Positions 54,005-64,000 of a stretch of 64,000 nucleotides of DNA are shown piece by piece. Source of the stretch: Romanomermis culicivorax (taxonomy: Eukaryota; Nematoda; Enoplea; Mermithida; Mermithidae); NCBI GenBank assembly GCA_963922205.1, contig CAWUHX010000084.1, positions 1,054,001-1,118,000 of the forward strand. The letters run 5' to 3'. The notes beneath the pieces were generated by a model that was not told the origin of the DNA, ran no database searches, and saw only the letters and a program-made list of their open reading frames with translations. The number at the start of each line of letters is the position of its first letter. The stretch's first letter is position 1. A program made the translations under genes and the position numbers.

Positions 54005-55003
54005 TCAAATACTGGGATATCGCAGGAAAGGGTGCCCGTCATTAAGGGCGTTTTTTATACCTTTAAAAGCCGTTAATTGTTCCTCTGAAAGCTCGAACTT
54101 CTCCTTCCTATTCTTTTTTACGAGGGCTTTAAATAAAGGCTGGGCGATGAAAGCTAAGTTATGTATGAACCGTTTGGACCATTGTACTAATCCCAAAAAT
54201 TTTTGTAGCTGCTTGATAGACTTGGGTACTTCAAAATTTTTTACCGCTTCTATCTTCTGGGGATCAACTGACATTCCATTTTTATCCAATATGTGGCCTA
54301 AAAATTTTACTCTAGCTGGCATAAAGGAGCATTTGTCAGGTTTCAATGTAAGATTTGCGTTTGTCAGACATCGAAAAATAGTCTCTATATTTTCTAAATG
54401 CTCCTCGACCGTTTTTGAGAAAACTATCAAATCGTCGATATATACTAAACCATATTTTCCACACATAGGGATAAAGAATTCGCTCCATGAGACGCTGAAA
54501 TTCCGTGGGAGCATTTTTAAGCCCAAATGGCATTACTTTAAACTGGAAAAGACCGTCTTGGCATATAAATGCTGTCTTTTCCTTCCATTCTGAATGCATT
54601 GGTACCTGCCAGTACCCGGACTTTAAATCCAAAGTCGAAAAATAGCGTGCACCTCCTAATGCATCTAAGTAATCGTCAATTCGTGGTATCGGGAATTTAT
54701 CGTCTTTTCGTTACTTGGTTAATCCCTCTGTAGTCAACTACTGGTCTCCAAGTGCCATCTTTCTTGCCCACTAAAAACAATGGTGCGGCCCAAGGGCTTC
54801 CTAGAGGGCTCAATGACCCCTTTTTCCATCATATCCTTCACATGCTCACAGATAATATCTCTTTGCATTATAGGGGCTCTCCAGTAGTGCTTTTGGACCG
54901 GCAACGCGTCTCCTGTGTCGATTCTATGTTGTGCCTCATGAGTCATCGTCAGAGGGTCGTTCTTCATACTAAATGCGTGCCTATGTTTAAGTAGAACGTT
55001 CAT
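54005..55003 (-). pseudogene. Element 2 reverse transcriptase, frameshifted
   Basis: A Ty3/gypsy-type reverse transcriptase in at least three frames. The N-terminal part holds [19 protein letters not shown] and ending pieces of the first palm motif. The next frame holds [20 protein letters not shown] and [16 protein letters not shown]. The last holds the catalytic YIDD in [13 protein letters not shown], then KFLGHILDKNG and LQKFLGLVQW. The catalytic motifs themselves are unaltered, so the damage is chiefly small indels. Confidence 0.9.
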
Positions 55004-55128
55004 AAGCTGTTGTTGCCCTTGTCGATCAATACTTGATTCCTTTCACTAACTGCCTTATGATTTTGATAAATTCTGGTTCGCTCTGCTGTTGGATTTGCGG
55101 TTCTGACTGAAGTTGATGTATCTTTTCG

Positions 55129-55866
55129 TCAAATTCTGGCCCCACGAATTTCGTTTTGGATTTTGCTATTAGCTCGTTTGCTACGCAATTTTATCCCCTT
55201 GTTGGTTTCGTTTATTAGTAGAATTCGGAAATTATTATCTCTGGCGTCTACAATTGAGGCGTCGACATCGAACAAAGTATTCTTCCCGGTTTCTTCTACC
55301 ACTATGGGACCCTTTGTCCAATCCTTTCTGTGGCCAAACCACAGCTTGTACAAAGGAAGTGGTATTCGGGGGAATGTATACGTCCCATTTTTTGTCCAAA
55401 TAAAAGTTTCCTCATTCATTTCGGTAATTCGCATTACTTGTTCTTGATCATCGTCACTTTCTAACTCAGGCAGATCTTCTTCCTTAATTTCCTCCTTTAT
55501 GGGTACATAATCCAAAACCATCGGATTTGTAGGAATTGGCAACCGCGGCGGTATTTGTGTATCGTCGAATAACGTTTCACTAATTATCTGTCTTTCTACA
55601 TTTGCTAGGCGTATGTGGCCTTTTCGAAAATCAATAGACGCCTGTATACTAGGATGGGTTAGAAAATCTAGACCCAATATAATACCTTCACTTAGGTTAT
55701 CTAGCAATGCGAATCTAGCGAGGAAATTTCCAAAACCAGTTCCAACGTATATGAATGTAGGACCATATGTCGTTACGCGTTTTCCAACCGCTGTTACTAC
55801 TGAATTCAAAATAGGAAATTTTGTCTTTGATATATTCAGTAATCTCGACGCTGTACCTGTCCTCAT
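55129..55866 (-). pseudogene. Element 2 aspartic protease remnant, 5'-truncated
   Basis: The C-terminal part of a retropepsin, followed by the usual protease-RT linker. GIILGLDFLTHPSI (residues 62-75) is the second hallmark. The active-site loop reads MRTGTASRLL, with Arg where the catalytic Asp of DTG should be. Because sequence upstream of this point is unrelated to the element, the simplest reading is that the truncation junction falls at the Thr-Gly and the Asp codon was lost. The acidic KEEIKEEDLPELESDDDQE stretch and a WFGHRKDW block follow. Confidence 0.75.
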
Positions 55867-55875
55867 AAAGCTAGA

Positions 55876-57340
55876 TACTGCATGAAAATAATCCCAACAT
55901 TGGGATCAGCTGAAACTGAGGATCAGCAATTTGATCCCCGTGCAGCCAACCTCAGGTTTTTGTAGTGCATAAGGACGCCCTCTTAACCATGGGCATAAGT
56001 TGTAAAAAAACGAAATGACTATAATTTGTCCACCCCTCACTGTTTTTCAGCTAGAAGGAGAGGCACAGTTTCGAATCAGTCAGGAGCTTAGACTACTACT
56101 AGTTTACCATTTCTCTACACTTGAGCAAAGTCAGCCATCAGCATCATTGCTTATAATTTTCATTTGAAAAAATTTTACTGTGGGTAACACAGTAAAAAGG
56201 GAAAGACAAAACGCACGGAGCTGCAGAATATACTTTTTCACAGGCATGGAAAATTTTTTAATAAAAAAGAATCAAAATACAATATGACAAAACTGGATAT
56301 TTTAAACTCTCGTCCAATTTCCCAAAAACCTATTCCACGCCTTTTTCCAGCTTAACAACTATTCGAGCAAGTATATTCTCCTTTTTCTGCCACATCGGGG
56401 CATTTTCCATTAGATTAGTTTGATATATCTAAGGAAACTAGCTTTTAAGCTGTAGGCTTAAGAGTCTGTTTTAACCTGGGCATGTGAATCACAGTCTTAA
56501 AGTATCATCTTCTCATTTTCAAGTAGTCATAATACTCATTGCTGGGGAATGCTAAGTTCTTGTTCAGGAATGACTTGCTACGATACAAGATTTCTATAAT
56601 AAAATCTACCAGTATGATTATACATCGGCATAGCTGGACTTGGGTTCAACTGGCTACAACTCGGTACCGGATGAGGTACATTCGGCACTAGTTTCTAGCA
56701 CAACATTAAAGTTAATGTCAGGGGTAATTTGATTGAATGACTGGGTAACGATACTCTATAATGAGTATTATTTTCCACAGTTCGATGCTGATTTTTTATA
56801 CTACATATTGAAAGTGTAGACTTTAAAATAAGATGGAAAATCAAATTTGATTGCATCTTGCCCACTATCTATGAGATAAATGTACTCAAATTCGGTTTTC
56901 TGCTCTTATTTGGTTTTGGCAACCACGAAAACGATTTTGGAAACAACCAACTTTATGGTTGACTGACCAGATTAATCCGTATAGTTTGTCCAGTTATGCA
57001 AGTAGACCGATTCTCCTTCAGCTCAATTCGAGGCAAATATATCACCATAAATATGATATAACAACGTTATCTAAACTTTATCTACATTTTATTTATGTGA
57101 GTTGATTGTTAGAAGCTAGAATTTAATCTACCACGCTAAGAATGCATCATAGAAGATAACATTTCTATTGGAATCATATGACATTCTTGCTGAACAAGCC
57201 AACAAAAATTCAGTCTCTTGCTGCATTTAACGTCGTAAGAGACGTTTTTGATTGAAAAAAACGTATCTACTATCTACTTAATTTGACCAGAAAACCTCCA
57301 GCCCCCAGCCAGTTTTGCCCTCCTTCCAGCCCGGCGGCCG
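55876..57340. other. Gene-free stretch with one dispersed-repeat copy
   Basis: AT-rich sequence. 56215-56420 matches part of the 4491-5225 repeat family (TTTTTCTGCCACATCGGGGCATTTTCC). Nothing else was recognised. Confidence 0.45.
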
Positions 57341-57344
57341 GTGG

Positions 57345-58640
57345 TGAAAAAAAGGTCAGGGGCTGAGCTGCAGCTGAGCTGCACCTTAATGGCAATGCTA
57401 TAACATATAGAGTTAAGCTACAGCTTAAACTGCAGCTTAACTTTCTCGATATGTTTTGTGTACCAGTTAAGCTCTAGCTGAGCTGCACGTGTGAAGAAAA
57501 TGTTTCCATGACGCATTGCCCCGATTTTATCCCAAAACTTTTCGTTCGATTATCGATTTTTTTCGAGGTCATCAGTAGTGCTTTATCGACCAGAAAAAAT
57601 TTCGCTTCTTGTTGGAACTTTGCCAGTAGCTTGAGTAGGCAGTTTTGGAAGTTTGTTAAATTATTATTTATGTTCATGTGTCAAAATGGAAGGCCGTCTC
57701 CATTTGCTTCTCAGAGAGGAGCAACAGCAGAATCTTCGAAATAATCGTATTTTTCGTGATAGACGAAATCCTATCATTTTTTGTGATGATATCGAGCTTT
57801 GTCGAAGATATCGATTTGATCGCACTTCGATTTTCTATTTGACTGAATTGTTGTCAGATGATCTGCACAATACTCATCGAACAGAAGCCCTACTGCCTGT
57901 TCAGAAATTTACGGTTGCGCTTCGATATTATGCAACTGGAACGCTTTAGTCATTTTGTGGTGACAATTTAGGAGTTGCAAAGCTATTGCAAACAGAGCTA
58001 TATGGACTGTGGCGTTGGCTCTTGTTCAGGGATGTAATCAATTCATTTTTTTGACTTTTTGACTAGCTGACAAAACTGATCGATGTGATAAACATAATTC
58101 GCTCAATAATTTGGTTTGTGGATCAGTCCAGTTACAACCTCGCTTTTTTCTGGATCAAAAGACATAACATTAGGATGAAAAATATTGCAGACTGAGAAAA
58201 TCACCACAACACAATTGACAAAAAACGAACGAAGTGTCAAAAAGCTCATCCACGAGTTGCCGGTACCGACGAAGTTCCAAAAAAAGGCAAAATTTTTTCT
58301 AGTCGATTGAAAAAATCGATAATCGAATGAAAAGTTTTCGGGTAAAATCCGCGCAATGCACCATGGAAACATTTCTCTATATGAAGAATTGAGGTGCAGC
58401 TCAGCTGCAGCTTAACCCATACACAAAACATGTCAAGAGAGTTAAGCTGCACCTTAAGCTGTAGCTTAACTCTATATGTTATAATATTGCCGTAAAGGTA
58501 TATTGCCGTTAAGGTGCAGCTCAGCTGCGGCTCAGCTGTAGCTTAACTTTCTCGACATGTCTTGTGTACGAGTTAAGCTACAGCTGAGCTGCAGCTCAGC
58601 TGGAGCTTAAGTCTCTTTGATGAAACTGGCCCTGATTTGC
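57345..58640. mobile_element. PIF/Harbinger-like remnant with palindromic subterminal arrays
   Basis: Both ends are packed with versions of the palindrome GCAGCTGAGCTGC and TTAAGCTGCAGCTTAA (57360-57490 and 58390-58615), and the right border reads TTTGATGAAACTGGCCCTG, like the GGGCCAGTTTCATC termini common in PIF/Harbinger elements. The left border is less clear. Between them lies a fragment of a Harbinger-type transposase (57653-57949 and a little beyond). No TWA duplication could be assigned. Confidence 0.65.
57653..57949 (+). pseudogene. Harbinger-type transposase N-terminal fragment
   Basis: The residues FRDRRNPIIF, LCRRYRFDRTSI and FTVALRYYATGTL match the conserved N-terminal region of HARBI1-like DDE transposases (R-N-P, Arg-Tyr-Arg-Phe, A-L-R-x-Y-A-T-G). 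The frame ends at a TAG immediately after ATGTL, but recognisable continuation (FCGDNLGVAKLL, equivalent to the GD..GV helix-turn-helix stretch) follows in the same frame. The catalytic DDE part is absent, so this is a dead fragment. Confidence 0.75.
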
Positions 58641-59036
58641 CAGAGGCCGGACCTAAAGCTAGAGCTGCGGCTGATTCCTAGGTGTGACTTTATGATAGCC
58701 GTATAGCATCTTGAGCACGGCTTTCATGAAATGAAATTCGTGCTCTTCCTGAACGCCTTTGTTTTCCGCCATCTATCTTTGCCGGTGGCTTTTGTTCCAC
58801 ATTATGCTGTCTTGTTTGATTAAGATAATTTTTTGAACTAATTTAAATATACGCGCATCAGTTTTTCGTATTTATCAATGCAGCTTTTTTGAAATTATCT
58901 CCAACTGACTTGCTTTTTGCAGTAATTACTTGTCAATGCCTGATTCAATGATCTTCTCAGGCCTGGATAGAGAACGGCCTTTGTTCATGATTACGCGAGG
59001 CTTCACCGCCACTTCTCTAACAAGCATCATCAACTT

Positions 59037-59283
59037 ATAGTCTTTTTTTATAAAATGCTTCCAAATAGAAAAGTGACAAAAATGAGTAGTGTCGTCAAAA
59101 TCGTTTACATAAGGCTCTTGCTGTAAAATTTTTCACTCTAAAAATTGTTGAAGGTTTGATCAGTATGCCCACAAATTTCCAGTCCTATTTGATATATTGT
59201 TTATCAGAAAATCGTGGAAATCTGAAATAATACTTGCTTTCCACTTTCTTTATTTAGAAGCATTTCACAAAAAACAGACTATA
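59037..59283. repeat. ~245-bp TIR element, copy C
   Basis: Starts TATAGTCTTTTTTTATAAAATG and ends GAAGCATTTC followed by ACAGACTATAG. It is the best-preserved copy of the family at 28954, 31058 and 43191. A separate half-copy, ACAGTCTGTTTTTCATG, lies near 59583. Confidence 0.7.
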
Positions 59284-59384
59284 GGCCTTTTTTGGCCGTT
59301 GCTAACCTGCCTTCCTTGCAAATGGGAAATCAATAAGTACAGAAATAAGACATTACTATTCTTCTTCTCTCGCCTTACGATCAG

Positions 59385-59520
59385 AAGTTTGTATGGCTTG
59401 TTAGGATATTCGGTAATATTGTTTGCGTGGTGTGTTTCGGTATGGCTCGTTAGGATATTCGGTAATATTGTTTGTATGGCTTGTTAGGATATTCGGTAAT
59501 ATTGTTCGCGTGGTGTGTTT
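59385..59520. repeat. Short tandem repeats, TTAGGATATTCGGTAATATTG
   Basis: Three copies at about 59400, 59451 and 59486, separated by TTTGCGTGGTGTG- or TTTGTATGGCTTG-type spacers. A local minisatellite without known function. Confidence 0.7.
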
Positions 59521-59629
59521 CAGGTAGTGGTGACGAAAATTATTCGTTAGACTGAAGACACATTTGGAATGAAATCTGACCTACAGTCTGTTTTTCATGA
59601 AGGGCTTGTAAACTATTACTATTTAATTA

Positions 59630-59992
<363 letters not shown>

Positions 59993-60707
59993 TTAATGCT
60001 ACGATGCTACGGAATTAACCAATTATTGCCGGTGAACATTCTAGTCTTGCAGAAAAGTAAATTGATTCTAGGTCTATTCTTTCCCAGATGAACCTTGTAA
60101 AGAAAAAAGATGTTTAATACAAATAATGATCAACCTGCATATGCAGCCGTTTTTCATTAGATTTGCCCATAGAAGTCAGGACTACAATTTGAAAAAAGGA
60201 AATGTTGGCTTGAAATGGCATGCCCATGGATTTGTTTGAATTTTTTTGTATTCCGAGGCTCAACCGGAAATGAATGAGTTAAGGACTCTATATTTTCTAG
60301 ATTTCAATTTTTCAAAGTGTATTGCATTTTCTTCAACATAATCTTGAAAAAATTAAGATGCCGTTTTGAAAAAAGATCAAGATCCTATCTTCAAAAAAAA
60401 TCAAGATCCCATGTTGAAAAAAATGTATTTTAAAAGAAAGTCGAACATCGAGGAAATCTTATGTTTTGATTTATTTGTGATGCATCGTGAAAAAATGTTG
60501 TGCGTCATGTGTGAAGGTAACGATTTTTTTGCAAATAGTAACGAATTTTTTCAAGCGGTAATGGTTTTTTTCAAGTAGCCCTTGCCGTATTCCGTACCAT
60601 ATGCCTCATTTGTTGTGGATGTTAGGCAAATGTGTGAACCAAAAATGGACCATTTTTTCGCAATGATGCAGAAAAATATTCATGCAAGTAATAGGCTTGC
60701 AGCCTAA

Positions 60708-61556
60708 GGCCCGTATGCTAGAAGGTGGAGCAGAATACTCCACGGAGTAGGCTAATCCGAGGAGTAGCCACTCCGCGGAGTAAGCTAATCCACCGACTAG
60801 CTACTCCTCGGATTAGGCTAATCCACGGATTTTCTTTTTCGGCATTCCAGAAAGTGGAGTAGTGGCGGAGTTCGTAATCAGTGGATTAAACAGTGGAGTA
60901 GTGGCAAAAAGACAAGAAAGAAAGTCGTCGCATTTTTCACAATGGATTTCTGCTGTTCATCATCGGCTGATCGATTTTATTACTTTTCCGTGCAAGACCA
61001 ATTTATCAACTTAATCGGTTTTTTCTGCAAGACCACTTTGATGCTTTGCTTTTTGCTAATCTGCATATATGAAACTTGTGAAATGAGCAACAAAAAACGA
61101 GGTGATATTTTTCCTATCAAAATTGACACGTTCGGTTTAGTTGGAAGTCGAAATCACTATACATTTCGAATGGATCTGATCTTCGAAAAAGAACTCGTGG
61201 AGTGTTGTTTGCATGCTCGTTTTCCTCGTCCAAATTTCTCAAAAAATTGATGAAATCAACAACTTCCATAGTTATAGTGTTGTAAATCAGTCTTACTCCA
61301 CCGAATACACCTGCCCGATGAAGGTTTAGAAAAAGAAAAGGAAAAACGTTTTTTTAGTCCACTGTTTGCCCTACTCTTCTTTCTGGCATACCAAAAAAAT
61401 ATAAACCACAGCCTACTCCGCTTTCTGGCATACCGATTTATTCTACTCTGCTCTTCCCTTTACTCCTCCTTCTGGAATGCCAACTGGAGATAATCCAGGA
61501 AATAATCCATCGTTTACTCCATGGAGTAGGTTAATCCACCTTCTGGCATACGGGCC
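60708..61556. mobile_element. 849-bp TIR element with TAA target duplication
   Basis: Ends are GGCCCGTATGCTAGAAGGTGGA and TCCACCTTCTGGCATACGGGCC, inverted with one mismatch, directly flanked by TAA (60705-60707 and 61557-61559). A 3-bp TWA duplication and GGCCCGT-type terminus are characteristic of PIF/Harbinger non-autonomous elements. Subterminal zones repeat GGAGTA and GGCTAATCC phrases. A 102-codon plus-strand frame (60942-61250) has no recognised motif. Confidence 0.85.
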
Positions 61557-61559
61557 TAA

Positions 61560-62256
61560 GCGGATATCTTTTTTCTTAGATCGACAGTGGCAATCACGGA
61601 ACTAAAACTTGAATTGGCAAGCGATGCAGGTTTACTGCCCCCCCCCGGATTTCTTCGAGTTCTGAAGCTGATTTCGAAATAAATAGACTATAATTTTCAT
61701 TGCACACGTCAGGTGATTGTAGGCAATCGAATGAATTGGAATATGTGTTTTTCCATAATTAGCACTTGAAGATCTTCCCTTGTCAACCAATGTACGAATT
61801 ATATCTTTCATAAATACGGTGTAGAAAATGATAATCATTGTGTTGGAGAATTTACGAGTCGCTCTATTTTATCTATGTACGAAATATGACATGCAGCGTA
61901 TATCTGCGTATTGTTATTGTAGCTGATATTTCCAGTTTTGAGTTATGTGCTTTATGGGAGTAATAAGCTAATTAGCAGTGATATTCTACACATGCATAAA
62001 TTTACCCTCATGCTGTTCCGTCATATACACGGTAATTTAGGAACGATTGTGTCTCGCTACAGCCACCACCCCACAATAGCCACCGTCCCAATATGGTTAC
62101 TGTCTCACTACAGCCACCATCATTCTAAAAATAAAGGGCTAATATTTAGTTTTTCAATATTTTTATCGATGCTAATTTGCCAATTGGGAGTCAATGTCTG
62201 AGAGAATTCATCTTCTTATACAGAGAGTTGTGATAAGTAAAAAATTAACTATCCAT
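61560..62256. other. Gene-free stretch, nothing recognised
   Basis: AT-rich sequence with a C-tract near 61639. CTACAGCCACCA-type phrases repeat at 62057 and 62114. No gene seen. Confidence 0.45.
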
Positions 62257-63972
62257 TAGTGTAAAGTGCTTATTAGGAATACAGGGGTGCTAGAAACATC
62301 AAATTTTGAGAGCGAAAATTTTCATTTTTTTACAAAAATTACTATATCTACCATTAAGGCTCAGAAGCACCAAAAAATTCCCTATACAATAAATAGCTTA
62401 CGATGTTTTCTATCTGCTGCAAAAAATTACGGAAATTCATGTACTGCTAAAGGGTCACACAACCTGAAGTTTAAAAACTATCTTATAGTTGTATTTTCTG
62501 AAAGTTAAAACCTTGACTGTGGAACTACTAGAGCTTGATAAATTTTAAAAAAGAGACAGTAAAACAATTTTCTTATGGTGAATATTAATAGCCCAACTGA
62601 TAAAAAAATCAAATTTGCCGGGCTGCAGTATCCCAAAGTTTTGAATTTTCACATTTTTAAACATTTTTCTGTCTATTTACGTGACTTGAGATATATCAGA
62701 CTAGGCATGAAGTAATTTTATTATTGACTGTGTATTTGATACAGAATACAATTCTCTATAATGTATTATGAAAATGTTTTCCGAATTTTGCATTCTACAC
62801 TTTTTAGGAAGTTCAAAAACGTCAAAAATCAGACCATAAAAATGGTGCAAATGCAGGTTCCTCTGCACAACAATGACTATATGTACTGCTGAAGTCGAAA
62901 GCACCCAAGTACAGTGGATATATTATGATGTCTGCTAGTTGCATACAAAAAATGTCAAAATTTGTGCACTGCTAGGGTGTTAAATCTGCAAAAAAACTAT
63001 TATAGTTGATAAATTTTAATTTTCAATTCTTGATCAGCAAATGTTTACTTTTCTCGAAATTTATTGTTCCAGTTGAGATGATAGGGAATTATTGGAAGTT
63101 TGAACATAAATAGAAAAACAAAGCATCACAAGCTTTCGAAGCAATCAGTTTGGAAAAATTCACTTTCCATCTGCAAATTCGGATCATATTGTGCTGGGTC
63201 CTTTATAGCTTCAGCTTCATCCTCTTCACACAAACTGTCTGCTTCAGCAGGATTATAATAGGTTCCTTGGTCTTCACGACCAAGGAACTTTCTTCCGGTG
63301 ACCAGAAGCTTGCAATTTGTTGGCCTGTTAGAAATTCATCCTTGGAAAACCGTCCATTTTTGTGCATCAGCCTGAATATCATTTCAGCATCAAACTTTTG
63401 TTTGAGATGGATTCCTTCATCAAATTTGCCCAGTAAAAACTGCTTCTGCTTTGCTGTGATCATTTTACATCTTCTTTGACTTTTGAGTGCCCATCCTTCT
63501 AAAATATTTGTTCTATCGGCAGCATAGTAAGCTTGTAATGCTTCTTGAAGATCTGGAAGTAATGGCATCAAACGGGCTGCTTCCATTTTCTTGCTATATG
63601 CATTTATAGCAGTGTCTCTCAAGCTGACTCTTTGTGGTATTAGTCGATGATTACTGACAAGTAGATGCCAGAGTAAGTTGCCATGTTTGGAGGAAAGACT
63701 TGACACATCCTTCTTCTGGTCAAATGGAGGTCGGAACTACCCGAAGATACAAGTATTAGATAGTATTCAAACTTCAGGTTGTACGACCCTCTAGCAGTAT
63801 ATAAATTTCTGTAATTTTTTGCCAGCAGGTAGAAGACATTGTAAGCTATGTATTGTACAGAGAATTTTTTGGTGCTTCTGAGCTAGTGATTTTTGTGAAA
63901 AAAATTACAATTTTTGCTCTCAAAATTTGATGTTTTGAGCAGTTTTGAGCACCTAATAAGCACTTCGCACTA
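62257..63972. mobile_element. 1.7-kb transposon with ~245-bp terminal inverted repeats
   Basis: The left arm (62257-about 62505) and the right arm (about 63725-63972, reversed) match for most of their length. Both open near AGTG(T/C)(A/G)AAGTGCTTATTAGG and contain CATCAAATTTTGAGAGC, GCTCAGAAGCACCAAAAAATTC and CAACCTGAAGTTT. The interior carries a truncated protein frame (63706-63203). Long TIRs with a small internal gene fit a deleted DNA transposon. No clear target duplication could be fixed. Confidence 0.75.
63203..63706 (-). pseudogene. Transposon-borne protein, C-terminal fragment
   Basis: A frame of 167 codons starting at GTG with no ATG in the expected place, so it is probably a fragment or a later exon. 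[22 protein letters not shown] and [13 protein letters not shown] match a C-terminal signature (GWALK ... F-L-T-x-Q-Q-I-x-S-F) that recurs in uncharacterised, often zinc-finger-containing proteins of transposons in many animals; I recall this pattern and have not checked it. No catalytic residues are identifiable. It sits inside the long-TIR element, supporting a mobile origin. Confidence 0.5.
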
Positions 63973-64000
63973 CTGAATCATACAGTAAATTTCGGCTCAT

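Larger units (their letters stand above)
45428..55875 (-). mobile_element. LTR retroelement 2 (Ty3/gypsy-like), 5'-truncated, with accessory ORFs
   Basis: A minus-strand element with protease remnant, RT, RNase H and integrase (55866-52159), then ~750 bp, then a 954-codon frame with a 3'-5' exonuclease domain, a 383-aa ORF, a small hydrophobic ORF, a polypurine tract and a 3'LTR. The left edge is the 3'LTR end at 45428. The right edge falls inside the protease, where the element sequence stops at about 55870 and unrelated sequence begins, so gag and the 5'LTR are missing. The pol frames change at least seven times across 3.7 kb, whereas the accessory frames are open throughout. The link between pol and the accessory ORFs rests on shared strand, contiguity and the LTR downstream, with no second LTR seen between them. 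Confidence 0.82.

Overview
This window looks like repeat-rich, AT-rich genomic DNA from an invertebrate animal. Nothing in it is bacterial: there are no operons and no Shine-Dalgarno-led gene runs, and the one convincing host-type gene is split by a short intron with TTTTCAG-type acceptors. Those acceptors, together with the retroelements and the PIF/Harbinger-like fragments, fit a nematode or a related small-genome invertebrate. This is inference; no marker gene fixes the species.

Layout. 1-9456: intergenic DNA with several repeat structures (an inverted pair of short-motif arrays at 650-1572, a 600-bp inverted repeat at 4491-5090, an ~98-bp minisatellite at 5281-6340). 9457-25531: a 16-kb Ty3/gypsy-type LTR retroelement on the minus strand, with ~1.4-kb LTRs and a 4-bp target duplication CAGT. 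In element orientation its order is 5'LTR, long repeat-containing leader, gag, an acidic ORF, an env-like glycoprotein whose membrane anchor runs straight into an aspartic protease, a second aspartic protease, RT, RNase H, integrase, 3'LTR. It is decayed by stops and frameshifts. 26980-28530: two exons of a glycine-rich repeat protein gene on the minus strand. 28.9-45.4 kb: gene-poor DNA with small TIR elements, a 16-bp satellite and nested inverted-repeat transposons. 45428-about 55875: a second, 5'-truncated Ty3/gypsy-like element on the minus strand. Its pol is broken by many frameshifts, but between integrase and the 3'LTR, where env usually lies, it has a 954-codon open frame with a DEDDy-type 3'-5' exonuclease domain, an Arg/Glu-rich and Pro/Gln-rich 383-aa ORF, and a small hydrophobic ORF. 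57.3-64 kb: PIF/Harbinger-like remnants, a long (CTA)n microsatellite, a TAA-flanked TIR element and a 1.7-kb transposon with ~245-bp inverted repeats.

The two most unusual things are the exonuclease-bearing accessory module of the second retroelement, which stays open while the adjoining pol is wrecked, and the gag-env-protease-protease-RT order of the first. Both were read by eye without alignment software, so family calls rest on visible motifs. Several open frames begin without an ATG; this is noted where it matters.
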